Of a stretch of DNA of 58,212 bases, positions 1 to 9,292 are shown one piece after another (the stretch's first letter is position 1; every line of letters starts with the position of its first letter). This stretch comes from Akkermansiaceae bacterium. Lineage in GTDB: Bacteria; Verrucomicrobiota; Verrucomicrobiia; Verrucomicrobiales; Akkermansiaceae. The position numbers and the translations under genes are program-made. Location: positions 1 to 58,212 of the forward strand of contig JAPKDJ010000022.1 in the NCBI GenBank assembly GCA_026421245.1, given 5' to 3'. The notes under the pieces are model-generated. The model was given only the letters and a program-made list of their open reading frames with translations, did no database searches and was not told where the DNA came from.

Positions 1-2
1 AA

Positions 3-3000
3 CCGGGCTTCGACGACTCCACCTGGTCTTCCGGCACCACTGGCATCGGATACGATAACCCCAGCAATGGCTCTTACCTCCCACACATTGGTCCCGGCGA
101 TGACCTGCGATCCGCCATGCGTTTGCAGAATTCCAGCGTCTACATACGTATTCCTTTCGAGGTCACCGAGCCGGCTGGGATCGCTGACTTCGTGCTGAGT
201 GCGCAGTGGGAGGACGGATTTATTGCCTATCTCAACGGTATTGAAATCCATCGCGAGCGAGCGCCGTCGACGCCCGTTTGGAATTCACGCTGCAGCCCCA
301 GCGGTGGCCGCTCGCCGGAGACGCTTGTTGTCCAGTTCGCCGACTACCCGCTCGCCTCGGGAAACCTCGTTTCCGGCACCAACGTGCTCGCCATCCAGGG
401 GCTCAACGACTCTGCCGGCAGCTCCGACTTCCTCTTCTCCCCGAGATTCACCGCCACCCAGCAAGACGTTACCAATTTGATCCCGGGCTTCTTCCCCGAC
501 CTGACACCCGGATCAGAGAACGCCATCCGCTACGATGGCATCACAGCCGACACGAAGTTCAGCAGTGATCGCGGGTTCTACGAGACCGCCTTCGACCTGA
601 TAATCAGCACCGAGACAGCAGAGGCGACCATCCACTACACCACCGATGGCTCACCCCCGACTGAGACCACCGGAACCGTCTACGCTGGACCGTTCAATAT
701 CAGCGAGACCATGGTAGTGCGTGCCATCGCATTCCACCAAGGCTACCGGCCCACGAATATCGACACCCACACCTACATCTTCCCCTCCGACGTCGTCACC
801 CAACCAGCGATGCGCACCCAGATCACCCAGCACCCGACCTACGGCCCGCAGATGGAAGACGCTCTCGGTTCCATCCCCTCCATCGCCCTCACCTTCCAGG
901 GCAATGACGTTCCAGCGAACCGCAGTGAAATCCCGGTGTCTGTTGAAATGCTCAACTTCGAATCCGGCTCCAAACAGATTAATGCCGGCGTCGTCCGCTA
1001 CGGATCCTACGTCACCAACTTTGAAAAGAAGAGCATCCGCCTCCACTTCCGCTCCGAGTATGGCGCCAAGCGGCTGAACTACCCATTGTTCGACGGTCAT
1101 GACTACAAAAAGATTCTGCCGGTAAGCGATTTCGACGCCCTCGACATCCGCGCTGGCAACCACGACATGGTCGCGCGTGGCGCCTACATGTCGAACCGCT
1201 TCACCGACGACAGCTTGATCGACATGGGGCAAGTCGCTCCCCACGGCCGCTTCGTCCACCTCTACTTTAATGGTCAATACCGCGGGCAGTACCATCTCCG
1301 CGAGCGCTGGGACGCTTCGATGCTGGCGAGCTACCTCCCTGGCACCGAGGAAGAATTCGACACCATCAACGCCAACAATACCGGCTCCGAGTTTCTCACC
1401 GGTCAACTGCAGGATGGTGATCTTACCGAGTGGAACGAGCTCCGAGGATTACTCAACGGCGCTAGCCCTTACAGCGCGACCAAAGATATCATGGATGTTG
1501 ACGACCTCATTGACTTCATGCTGCTGTGGACGTCCGGGAACGCTGAGAGTGAATTCCGCGCAGGCGGCTCGGTGTCCAATGGCGTCGGTTTCAAATTCAT
1601 GATCAAAGACGCGGACGGCCACCTGCGCCGGCCGAGCCGCGGGGTCACTCATAACGGGCCACTCAACGCGATGACGCGTTACCGGAGTGAGGGCGATCCG
1701 GATTTTAAAATCCTGCTCGCCGACCAGATCCACAAGCACTTTTTCAACGATGGTGCGATGACTGGCCCGAAGCTGGTCGAGCGATTGCAGAGCCGGGTGG
1801 ATGAAGTTCGCCTCAGTTACATCGCAGAGGTCGCCCGCTGGGGCGTTCACAACGGTAACCAGACGAACCGGCCCCCTACTCAATGGGAAGGCTACCAGAA
1901 CACGTTGCTCAATAACACACTCGCGAACCTCACTCCGTCCCAGATGGCGAAGTTCCGCAGCGCCGGGATGTATCCCGACATCATTGCACCCGTGTTTTCA
2001 CAGCACGGCGGAGCCATCCCCGTCGGCGGTGGCGTCACCATGTCCACCGGTGCCACTGCCATCTACTACACGCTCGACGGCAGCGACCCGCGCCAACCTG
2101 GTGGTGCGATCTCCCCAGGGGCAACCCTCGCCCCATTTGAAGGCGATATCCCGGAGCCGCGTGATTTTGTCGGCACCGGCGCCAACTGGAGTTACCTCGA
2201 CGACGGATCGAACCAAGGCACGGCGTGGCGCGTGGTCGCGTTCGACGACAGCGACTGGCCTTCCGGGTCTTCAGAGCTGGGCTACTCTGAGGGAGACGAG
2301 GCAACATTGATTGGCTTTATCGATGTCCACCCGGAAACCGCCGGCACCCAGCGCAATGCCACCACCTACTTTCGCCACAAGGTCGACATCTCTGAGTCCG
2401 CGTCATACTCCTACTTCAGCCTCAAGATGAAGTACGACGATGCCGCTGCTGTCTACATCAACGGCGCCGAGGTAATCCGCACTGCAAATCTTTCGGTTGG
2501 TGCCGCATTTGATACCTACGCCACCTCCGGGACTCCCAACGAGCGCACCTATTTCGAGTTCATCATCTCGCCATCCTTGTTCATCGACGGCGAGAACACC
2601 ATCGCGGTGGAGATCCACAACTCCTCCGCAGGTAGCTCGGACATCAGCTTTGATCTCCGCCTGCGTGGCGAGATCGATACTAGCAATGGTAACAACCTCA
2701 CCCAGCCGGTGATCTTGACCGAACCCGCGCAGCTCGATGCCCGCGCCTACAACTCCGCCACCAGCGAGTGGAGCGCGTTGACCTCGGCCTTCTTTAGCAT
2801 TGGCTCCGTCCCGGCTTCGATCGAAAACCTCGTCATCTCCGAAATCCACTACCATCCCGCTGAGCCGCTGGAGGCAGGGGAGATCGCAGTGTCTACCGAC
2901 CGCGATGACTACGAGTTCATCGAATTGCTCAATATCGGAGCACAGCCGGTCGAACTCAGTGGGGTCAATTTCTCTAAAGGGATCAATTTCGCGTTCCCGA

Positions 3001-3692
3001 CGAACACCATACTCAATGCGGGTGCCCGTGCGGTGCTCGTCCGTGATACGTCAGCCTTCGTCGCCCGCTATGGAGGAGGTATCGAGATTGCCGGCGAATA
3101 CTCCGGCCGTCTAAGCAACGATGGCGAGCTCCTCACGTTGACTCTGACCGGCACCGGGGATCTCCGTAAGGTTACCTTCAATGATAATCTTCCGTGGCCC
3201 ACGCTGCCCGATGGAGCAGGCTTCTCACTTGTGCTGATCGAACCGGCCACCAATCCGGATCACGCGCTCCCCTCCAGCTGGGGCACTCACGTCGTCATCG
3301 GCGGAGCGCCAGGCCAAGCCGATGCCATACAGGTCGTCGGCTACTCGGCGTGGAAGACGGACAACAACATCACCGACGATAATGACGACAGCGACGGCGA
3401 TGGCCTGAGCTCCTTCGTCGAATACGCCCTCGGCACCTCGCCGACCGAGTCCAGCACCTCTAGTTTGCCGAGGCCCGGCATGACAACTGAGGGAGGTGAT
3501 CAGTTTCTCACTATCACCTTCGAGAAGAACCCGCTGGCGAACGACATCACTTTTCAACTCGAGTCATCGACCGACCTCGAGACTTGGCAGAATGAAGATG
3601 CCATCGAGGTGTCAGCCAACACCTTCCGCACCGCAACACCATTGCACACGGGCGGGGAGCAATTCCTAAGGTTGAAAATCTCGCTCCGCTGA
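3..3692 (+). CDS. CotH-kinase/lamin-tail surface protein (5' end outside window)
   Basis: The frame is open from base 3, so the start lies upstream and 1229 residues are visible. In order: a galactose-binding-like module (FDDSTWSSG...GIGYD, about 1-150); a chitobiase C-terminal-like module with TTDGSPP (about 190-250); a CotH-type region (about 290-640) containing KKSIRLHFRSEYG, LDIRAGNHD and YFNGQYRGQYHLRERW; a second chitobiase-like motif YTLDGSDP; a second copy of the FDDSDWPSG module; a lamin-tail domain starting NLVISEIHYHPAEP (about 945-1070); and a C-terminal Asp-rich DSDGDGLSSFVEYALGT calcium-binding type repeat. Such proteins are large extracellular or cell-surface proteins in Verrucomicrobiota and Planctomycetota. 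Spore-coat CotH proteins are kinases, but whether this one phosphorylates anything cannot be said. It ends at 3692 and is followed by relic DNA. Confidence 0.85.
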   Translation, partial: PGFDDSTWSSGTTGIGYDNPSNGSYLPHIGPGDDLRSAMRLQNSSVYIRIPFEVTEPAGIADFVLSAQWEDGFIAYLNGIEIHRERAPSTPVWNSRCSPSGGRSPETLVVQFADYPLASGNLVSGTNVLAIQGLNDSAGSSDFLFSPRFTATQQDVTNLIPGFFPDLTPGSENAIRYDGITADTKFSSDRGFYETAFDLIISTETAEATIHYTTDGSPPTETTGTVYAGPFNISETMVVRAIAFHQGYRPTNIDTHTYIFPSDVVTQPAMRTQITQHPTYGPQMEDALGSIPSIALTFQGNDVPANRSEIPVSVEMLNFESGSKQINAGVVRYGSYVTNFEKKSIRLHFRSEYGAKRLNYPLFDGHDYKKILPVSDFDALDIRAGNHDMVARGAYMSNRFTDDSLIDMGQVAPHGRFVHLYFNGQYRGQYHLRERWDASMLASYLPGTEEEFDTINANNTGSEFLTGQLQDGDLTEWNELRGLLNGASPYSATKDIMDVDDLIDFMLLWTSGNAESEFRAGGSVSNGVGFKFMIKDADGHLRRPSRGVTHNGPLNAMTRYRSEGDPDFKILLADQIHKHFFNDGAMTGPKLVERLQSRVDEVRLSYIAEVARWGVHNGNQTNRPPTQWEGYQNTLLNNTLANLTPSQMAKFRSAGMYPDIIAPVFSQHGGAIPVGGGVTMSTGATAIYYTLDGSDPRQPGGAISPGATLAPFEGDIPEPRDFVGTGANWSYLDDGSNQGTAWRVVAFDDSDWPSGSSELGYSEGDEATLIGFIDVHPETAGTQRNATTYFRHKVDISESASYSYFSLKMKYDDAAAVYINGAEVIRTANLSVGAAFDTYATSGTPNERTYFEFIISPSLFIDGENTIAVEIHNSSAGSSDISFDLRLRGEIDTSNGNNLTQPVILTEPAQLDARAYNSATSEWSALTSAFFSIGSVPASIENLVISEIHYHPAEPLEAGEIAVSTDRDDYEFIELLNIGAQPVELSGVNFSKGINFAFPTNTILNAGARAVLVRDTSAFVARYGGGIEIAGEYSGRLSNDGELLTLTLTGTGDLRKVTFNDNLPWPTLPDGAGFSLVLIEPATNPDHALPSSWGTHVVIGGAPGQADAIQVVGYSAWKTDNNITDDNDDSDGDGLSSFVEYALGTSPTESSTSSLPRPGMTTEGGDQFLTITFEKNPLANDITFQLESSTDLETWQNEDAIEVSANTFRTATPLHTGGEQFLRLKISLR

Positions 3693-3951
3693 GCTTAATC
3701 GCATGAGCTCAGGATCTCTAGGGAGGAAAGAGGTGAACACAACTACCGACTACTCTCCAAACGGTCGAGATACCGAAGTGAGACGGCCGGTCGTGATGCG
3801 GCTCTGCTATTTGGCTGCGCGTTTTTTACGTGCTCTGCGCTAGGCAGTTTGCGACTGGCTATCGCTGCAGCGCCCCCTCCGGCAGCTGTGGTCTGGGGGC
3901 GGTGACGGTGTTGATTTCGAAGCATCGAGGAGATGCTCAGGACGGGTTGCA

Positions 3952-4403
3952 TCAACTCCAGCGCAAACTCACCTCTTGTAGCCAGTTGCGCGCGATCAGT
4001 TCGTGACCTTGCGGGAGTGGATGTACTCCGTCCCAGATCCATTGTTCCGCGCTGACGGATTTAGCGGCGTCGTCGAAGATTTTCTGGGTTCTGATGTGGA
4101 CGGCATCGTAATCCTTGGCGGCAGGCCGGTGATTGCGAAATGTGCGCGCCTCAGCCAGAGGCGATCAGTCGCCGGAGGCGCAGGTGACAATTTTTCCGCT
4201 TCGAGTTTCGTCAATAGCCATGCGTCGACGGGATCAAGCGCTGAGTCGGGATTGAAATCCGGTGGCAGGCTGCGCTGCGGCTGCTCCCAGATCCATGGTA
4301 GTCGTTTTTTGAACCCTTCGAATTGAAATTTTTCAGCGAGGCTATTCGGGGCTGATCCGATGAAGGCGGTTACGAAAATCAGGAGGGTGGTAGCAATTCG
4401 CAT
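3952..4403 (-). pseudogene. Chimeric relic: PSD1 (DUF1549) N-terminus joined out of frame to an SGNH-hydrolase C-terminus
   Basis: From ATG 4403 the minus strand reads a signal peptide (MRIATTLLIFVTAFIGS...) and a PSD1-like N-terminus: LPWIWEQPQRSLPP, then DPVDAWLLTKLEAEKLSP, then RRAHFAITGLPP, the start of the planctomycete cytochrome DUF1549 domain. At about 4117-4121 the homology stops. The next reading frame gives YDAVHIRTQKIFDDAAK and WIWDGVHPLPQGHELIARNW, ending at a stop at 3952-3954. This is a typical SGNH/GDSL C-terminus with its Asp-x-x-His block. The junction is out of frame, so the product would be nonfunctional. The simplest reading is one deletion that removed the rest of a PSD1 gene and the start of a nearby SGNH gene. 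Both ends are recognised by motif only. Confidence 0.7.
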
Positions 4404-4925
4404 GGATCTAGGAATTCATTCTACCCAATTCTAAAAAGAATGACATCTCAATTGTGCCTGTCGCTGTCGGCTGAATTTACGTCACTAAGACATCCTGCTG
4501 CAGGAGTTGAACACCGAGAGATTTTAGCAGTGCACCGTCCCAGGCGGTTATCGGAGTGGCTGGATTCGGGCGCTCGAACCTGCGTGGCTATTCGCTGAAT
4601 AGGGAGAGGTTTGCCACGATGCCCTCCATCGGTTCGATTACGTCCATACAATCATCGACTAAAGGGGTGATGCACAGCTGGTTACAGATCGGATTTTTAA
4701 ACACGAGAGTCCTAATCTGGGAGTTGCCCTTCTAAAAAAGCTTCTGCAAACTTACGCGCCGATCTCATCAGCGCGATTGTCCCGGCGCTAGTTGCCGTGG
4801 CCGTCGATGATATTATCCCCCCCCGATGGGTTTCAAACGGCATGCAGTGGGCGAAAGCGGGCCGTCGTCGAGTCAAAGGCTACTGGGAATTCTCGGAATT
4901 GATGAAAGCCCTAGAACTGGGCGGG
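4404..4925. other. Intergenic region, possible decayed coding sequence
   Basis: No intact gene was recognised in these 522 bases. On the minus strand a frame reads DDCMDVIEPMEGIVANLSLF, meets one stop near 4595, and reopens as ITAWDGALLKSLGVQLLQQD until about 4480. On the plus strand an open frame without a start runs from about 4725 to 4975 (DLISAIVPALVAVAVDD...). Either may be residue of a lost gene; neither could be assigned to a family. Confidence 0.3.
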
Positions 4926-5444
4926 CTACTCGCCCTGGGTCTTCTTTTTCGCTTTCTTCGCAGGACGCACTAGTGCGAGCTCTCCGCCTTCACCCGTCGC
5001 CTTCATTTCTAAGCCAAGGGTCATGGAGTTCTTGTCGACAACCTTGTGGGAGATTTTCATCTCCACTTCCTGACCATCGGCACCGGTTTGAGTAAGATCG
5101 AGAATCGCGACGCCATCCTGGGCAGACCAAGTTCCACGGCCGAGCTCCCCCTTTGAGTTGACGCCCATGTGGAGGACCTCTTCCGATGCTTGATCAAAGA
5201 CAATGAGAGCAGAGGAAGTGCTGTCTTCGGTCTTGAGGTTCACTTCGACCGAGTGTCCCTTGATCTTCCACTTGTAGGTGATCCTGAGCATTTCACCATT
5301 GGTGTCGGCATCGACCCAGGTGCCTAGCATTTTGTCAATTCCCTCCGTCTTCATCACGTCAGCTAGTGTGTCCGCTTGGAGGTTGGAAGTTGTGAAGCTG
5401 ATCGAGAGGGCAGCAAAGGAAAGGATTTTGGTGAGTGTCTTCAT
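4926..5444 (-). CDS. Small exported protein of unknown function
   Basis: 172 residues. The first ~24 residues (MKTLTKILSFAALSISFTTS, ending near NLQA) are a Sec signal peptide. The mature part begins LADVMKTEGIDKMLGTWVDA and has alternating hydrophobic strands (MLRITYKWKIKGHSVEVNL, EVEMKISHKVVDKNSMTLGL) that suggest a small lipocalin-like or other beta fold. The 'GTW' at the start of the barrel-like part is typical of such proteins but does not prove the fold. The C-terminus is Lys-rich (KKAKKKTQGE). It is transcribed divergently from the PVC dehydrogenase at 5818. No enzymatic motif was recognised. Confidence 0.75.
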   Translation of the reverse strand: MKTLTKILSFAALSISFTTSNLQADTLADVMKTEGIDKMLGTWVDADTNGEMLRITYKWKIKGHSVEVNLKTEDSTSSALIVFDQASEEVLHMGVNSKGELGRGTWSAQDGVAILDLTQTGADGQEVEMKISHKVVDKNSMTLGLEMKATGEGGELALVRPAKKAKKKTQGE

Positions 5445-5817
5445 GAAGAAAAAGTTTAGTCCTTCCTCCCGTCATGCCAAGGATTATTTTGGCCGCGGTT
5501 ATTTGGGATCTCATCGAGGGGAGTCGGGAGTTTTCGAGGACGAGGAGGGCAATGCCGATGTTCAGCAACGAAAGGTGGCAAGTTGGGGGCGAGGAAATTG
5601 AAAGACTGAGAGTGGGGAGAGGTGCATGAGCCAATTGATGAGGGACGTCCGAGGTTTTCAAACTCTGGAAATGGAAAGCTTGAGAATAATCTAAGATTGA
5701 GAATCTTTGCTTTTTTCGTAACCAAGGGGAAAGGAGCGGTATTTCTTCGGTGTAAATGGACACCGTGAAATCTGATTCAGCGAAACTTTGTTTTCAACAT
5801 TCCCAGAACGTATCTCT
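5445..5817. other. Divergent intergenic region, no gene seen
   Basis: These 373 bases separate two divergent exported-protein genes and must hold both promoters. No convincing -35/-10 pair, RNA gene or strong terminator was recognised. The open frames are short and shift-dependent, with no recognisable protein content. Confidence 0.4.
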
Positions 5818-8800
5818 ATGAAACTCCCGGTCATTAAAACCATCCTCTTGACAGCCCTTACGTGGCAGAGCCCTTTGGCGAATTCCCAAATTTTGATCTC
5901 CGAGGTCGGAGTTGCCCCTCAAAAAGAAAAGTCCAAGGCCAATCGAAAGCCAGCCAAAAAGAAAGAGGCCAAGCTCTCCCCTGGGGTGCTTGTTCCCATG
6001 AATCCTGAGAGCGTGAAGTTCAAAGTGAAGGCGGCTCCGTCGAAGCTATCTCTCAAGAAGGGAGATACGATCGTTTTGATTGGTTCGGGAATGGCTTCGA
6101 GGATGAATCATTTCGGGTATTTCGAGACCGAGATCCAGCTGCGTTTTCCGATCAGTGAACTCAAGATTCGTAATATGGGTGACGAAGGTAATACGCCCGG
6201 GTTTCGTCCCCATCCAGGCAGGAACCAGGAGGGACAATATGCCTTTCCAGGAGCCAAAGAATTACTGCCAAAAGAACTCCAGGCTGGTTCGCGGCCGCAA
6301 GGGCACTTTGAGATGCCCGATCAATGGCTGACTCGTCTCGGAGCTGATACCATTATTGCCTTCTTTGGATATAATTCTTCCTTTGAGGGTCCCAAGGGCG
6401 TGGACCGCTACAAAGCGGAGCTTACAGCTTTTGTCCAGCACACGCTCTCTCAGAAATACAACGGCAAAAAGATTCCTCAACTGGCCCTTGTCTCGCCGAC
6501 TGCGATACAGGATTTGTCAGGGAAGTTCAGCGTGCCGGATGGCAAGGAGGGGAATCAAAACTTGAAACTTTATGCCGCAACAATGAAGGAGGTCGCAAAT
6601 GCCAATGGGGCCCTTTTTGTGGATGCCTTTGCGACATCTGCCCAGTGGTTTGAGGGTTCCGATGAGAGGCTGACTGTCGACGGTGCTCTCTTTAATGATG
6701 ATGGATACCGAAAGCTCGCGCCTTGGCTTGCCGATACTCTGTTCAGTGGAGTGACTCCAAATCAGAGCAAGCGGGACGAAGTGAACGCGGCGGTGAAGGA
6801 GAAGAACTTCATGTGGCTAAATGATTTTAAGGTTCCCAATGGCGTGCACGTATACGGTCGCCGATACAATCCCTACGGCCCCGCAAACTATCCGTTTGAG
6901 TTGAAGAAGACCCGGGAGTTCATCCAGATCCGTGACCAGGCAATCTGGGCGACTTTGAAAGGAGATAAGTTTGTTGTGACCAGGGAGGACGCCAAGACCT
7001 CGAAACTTCCCCCCGTTGAATCCAACTATAGGCCGAGTAATAAAAACGGAACCGCCGAGTATCGACCGGGGCAGGAATCCAAAACCCAGATCGATGTTTC
7101 CGAGGGTTACAAAATTGACTTGTTTGCATCCGAGGAGAAATTTCCTGATTTGAAAAATCCGGTGCAGATTGCCTTTGATAACAAAGGGCGCCTCTGGGTG
7201 GCAACGATGGAGAGTTATCCCCATTACAGGATTGGAGATCCGCGTCCCAAGGACAAGCTGCTCATTCTTGAAGATACAGATGGCGACGGGGTCGCAGATA
7301 AACAGACCGTCTTTGCCGACGACCTGCACATTCCGATTGGATTCGAGATCTCCCACGATGGCGTCTATGTTTCGCAAAGCGGGTCTCTCGTTCGGCTTCA
7401 AGATACAAATGGTGATGATCATTATGACAAGAAGGATCTACTTTTGAGCGGTTTCGATGACCATGACACTCACCACGCGATCTCAGCATTCTGTGCCGAT
7501 CCAAGTGGTGCGTTTGTAATGTGTGAGGGAGTTTTTCTGCACTCAAACACTGAGAGTGTCTATGGGCCCGAGCGGGGGAGCAACGGTGGCTTCTTTCGCT
7601 ATAGTCCGCAGAAAAAGCAAATCCGGAGGTACTCACAGTTCTCGATTCCGAATCCATGGGGAGTGGCCTTCGATGATTACGGTCAGGATTTCTTCCTCCA
7701 TACCTCTGGAACTAGTTTTTCCTGGATGCTTCCCGGCACGGTGAAAGCTCGCTACGGCGCGAATTTGAGAGCTCCGAATATTATCACGAGCAATAAAGTG
7801 CGGCCAACCTCGGGTGTTGAGTTTATTTCAAGCCGGCACTTCCCTGATGAAGTGCAAGGTGATGTCCTGATCAACAACAACATCGGTTACCTCGGTGCTA
7901 AACAGCATCGTGTCGTTGAAGACGGCACGGGCTTCACCACCGAGTATGTGCAGGATCTTTTTGTTTCAAAGGATTTGAACTTCCGTCCTGTCGATCTCGA
8001 ATTTGCCCCTGATGGATCACTCTACGTTGCTGATTGGCAAAATATGTTGATTGGCCATATGCAGCACAATGCCCGTGACCCGTTTCGTGATCATGCGCAC
8101 GGCCGGATCTATCGGGTCACCTATCCGAGCCGTCCTCTTGTGAAACCTGCTAAGGTTGACGGAGCCAGCATTGCTGGGCTTCTTGGCAATCTCGCTCTCC
8201 CGGAATATCGCACACGCTATCGGACTCGTCGTGAATTGCGCGAACGGGATCCTGTGGAGGTTACGAATGCCGCTATCAAATGGGCCTCCACACAGAGTGA
8301 CGAGCGCCTTAAGCTTGAAGCGCTGTGGGTGACGTGGGGAGCTGATAGGGTTGACGCAAATTTGCTCGCCGAGCTTCTGGCTTCGCAAGATCACAAGATT
8401 CGGAGCGCAGCAGTTCGAGTTGCCCGATACAATGAACACAAGTTGAAGAATCTGGTTCAGATTCTTTCTAGTGCAGCTAACGACGACCATGGAAGAGTTC
8501 GTTTGGAAGCGATCACTGCGGTAACTTACCTTCCAGTTGATCAAGGGGTTGCAGTTCTTTCCATCGCAAAGGCGAAAGAGGTCGACTCATACATGAAACA
8601 GAGTTTGGAATTCGCTGATGCCATTTTCGCAGGCGAAGCGGTGAAAGAGGAAAAGGAGAAAGTGGTTGTGGCGCCGAAGCACCTGTCGAAGGGGGATGCG
8701 AAGTTGTTTGTGAAAGGTGGGGCGATTTATGCCCGGGATGGTTACTGCATGACCTGTCACCAGGCCAATGGTGAAGGTCTTCCTGATGCCGGATTCCCGC

Positions 8801-9111
8801 CGCTTTCCGGAACCAAGTGGGCGCTTGAAGATCATGATCGTCTCATCAAGTTAAGTCTTAAGGGGCTTATGGGGCCTATCGAAGTAAAGGGTAAAAAGTA
8901 CCCAGGACAGGTTCCCATGACTGCCTTTGGCGGCTTGCTTAACGACGAAGAAATGGCATCTGTCTTGACCTATGTTCGTAATTCGTTCGGAAACAAAGCG
9001 TCGGCGATCGAAGCAGACCAAGTGAAGAAAGTTCGAGCCGAAATGAAAGACAAGGTAGATATGTTGAGCCCCGATGAGCTGTTAAAGCAACATCCTCACT
9101 CCAAGAAATAG
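5818..9111 (+). CDS. PVC-type SGNH-like/dehydrogenase/cytochrome c fusion protein
   Basis: 1097 residues. ATG 5818 is preferred over an upstream in-frame TTG (5788) because it starts directly with a signal peptide (MKLPVIKTILLTALTWQSP). An SGNH-like region (about 60-320) is followed by the membrane-bound dehydrogenase domain of Verrucomicrobia and Pirellula (about 425-780), with GYKIDLFASEEKFPDLKNP, a calcium-binding-like DTDGDGVADKQTVFADDL and NFRPVDLEFAPDGSLYVADW. A HEAT-like helical region comes next, then a class I cytochrome c domain (about 960-1050) with heme site CMTCH at 977-981 and a possible distal Met in QVPMTAFGG. It is probably a periplasmic redox enzyme acting on a sugar or similar alcohol; the substrate is unknown. 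In the SGNH part the usual GDS block reads IGSGMAS and the Asp-x-x-His block reads VDGALFNDDGY, so hydrolase activity is doubtful. A DUF1080 gene lies 181 bp downstream, and a paralogous pair sits at 44282-48390. Confidence 0.85.
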   Translation: MKLPVIKTILLTALTWQSPLANSQILISEVGVAPQKEKSKANRKPAKKKEAKLSPGVLVPMNPESVKFKVKAAPSKLSLKKGDTIVLIGSGMASRMNHFGYFETEIQLRFPISELKIRNMGDEGNTPGFRPHPGRNQEGQYAFPGAKELLPKELQAGSRPQGHFEMPDQWLTRLGADTIIAFFGYNSSFEGPKGVDRYKAELTAFVQHTLSQKYNGKKIPQLALVSPTAIQDLSGKFSVPDGKEGNQNLKLYAATMKEVANANGALFVDAFATSAQWFEGSDERLTVDGALFNDDGYRKLAPWLADTLFSGVTPNQSKRDEVNAAVKEKNFMWLNDFKVPNGVHVYGRRYNPYGPANYPFELKKTREFIQIRDQAIWATLKGDKFVVTREDAKTSKLPPVESNYRPSNKNGTAEYRPGQESKTQIDVSEGYKIDLFASEEKFPDLKNPVQIAFDNKGRLWVATMESYPHYRIGDPRPKDKLLILEDTDGDGVADKQTVFADDLHIPIGFEISHDGVYVSQSGSLVRLQDTNGDDHYDKKDLLLSGFDDHDTHHAISAFCADPSGAFVMCEGVFLHSNTESVYGPERGSNGGFFRYSPQKKQIRRYSQFSIPNPWGVAFDDYGQDFFLHTSGTSFSWMLPGTVKARYGANLRAPNIITSNKVRPTSGVEFISSRHFPDEVQGDVLINNNIGYLGAKQHRVVEDGTGFTTEYVQDLFVSKDLNFRPVDLEFAPDGSLYVADWQNMLIGHMQHNARDPFRDHAHGRIYRVTYPSRPLVKPAKVDGASIAGLLGNLALPEYRTRYRTRRELRERDPVEVTNAAIKWASTQSDERLKLEALWVTWGADRVDANLLAELLASQDHKIRSAAVRVARYNEHKLKNLVQILSSAANDDHGRVRLEAITAVTYLPVDQGVAVLSIAKAKEVDSYMKQSLEFADAIFAGEAVKEEKEKVVVAPKHLSKGDAKLFVKGGAIYARDGYCMTCHQANGEGLPDAGFPPLSGTKWALEDHDRLIKLSLKGLMGPIEVKGKKYPGQVPMTAFGGLLNDEEMASVLTYVRNSFGNKASAIEADQVKKVRAEMKDKVDMLSPDELLKQHPHSKK

Positions 9112-9157
9112 CGATCATTTCGTGTTCACTAGATCCCCCATTCGCGATTCCGATCAT

Positions 9158-9185
9158 GAAGGACCCCGCATTGGGGGGCTTCTTT
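9158..9185 (+). terminator. Likely Rho-independent terminator after the PVC dehydrogenase
   Basis: GAAG and CCCC on the 5' side pair with GGGG and CTTC on the 3' side around a GCATT loop, with a small internal mismatch, followed by a short T-rich tract (TCTTTG). It lies 46 bp after the stop at 9111 and suggests the DUF1080 gene downstream has its own promoter. Confidence 0.5.
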
Positions 9186-9292
9186 GTTGTCTTCCGGCAA
9201 AGTAGACTGGGGTGGTTTCGTGGAATTGCTCTGCACAGAATGTGGGGGCGGAAGCTTGTGCTCAGCCCGCAGATCAGCGATACTGAGTGTTC

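Noticed and set aside
4781..4975. Plus-strand startless frame overlapping the 4926 gene end
   Set aside because: Could not be linked to any family; no start codon; noted only as possible decay.
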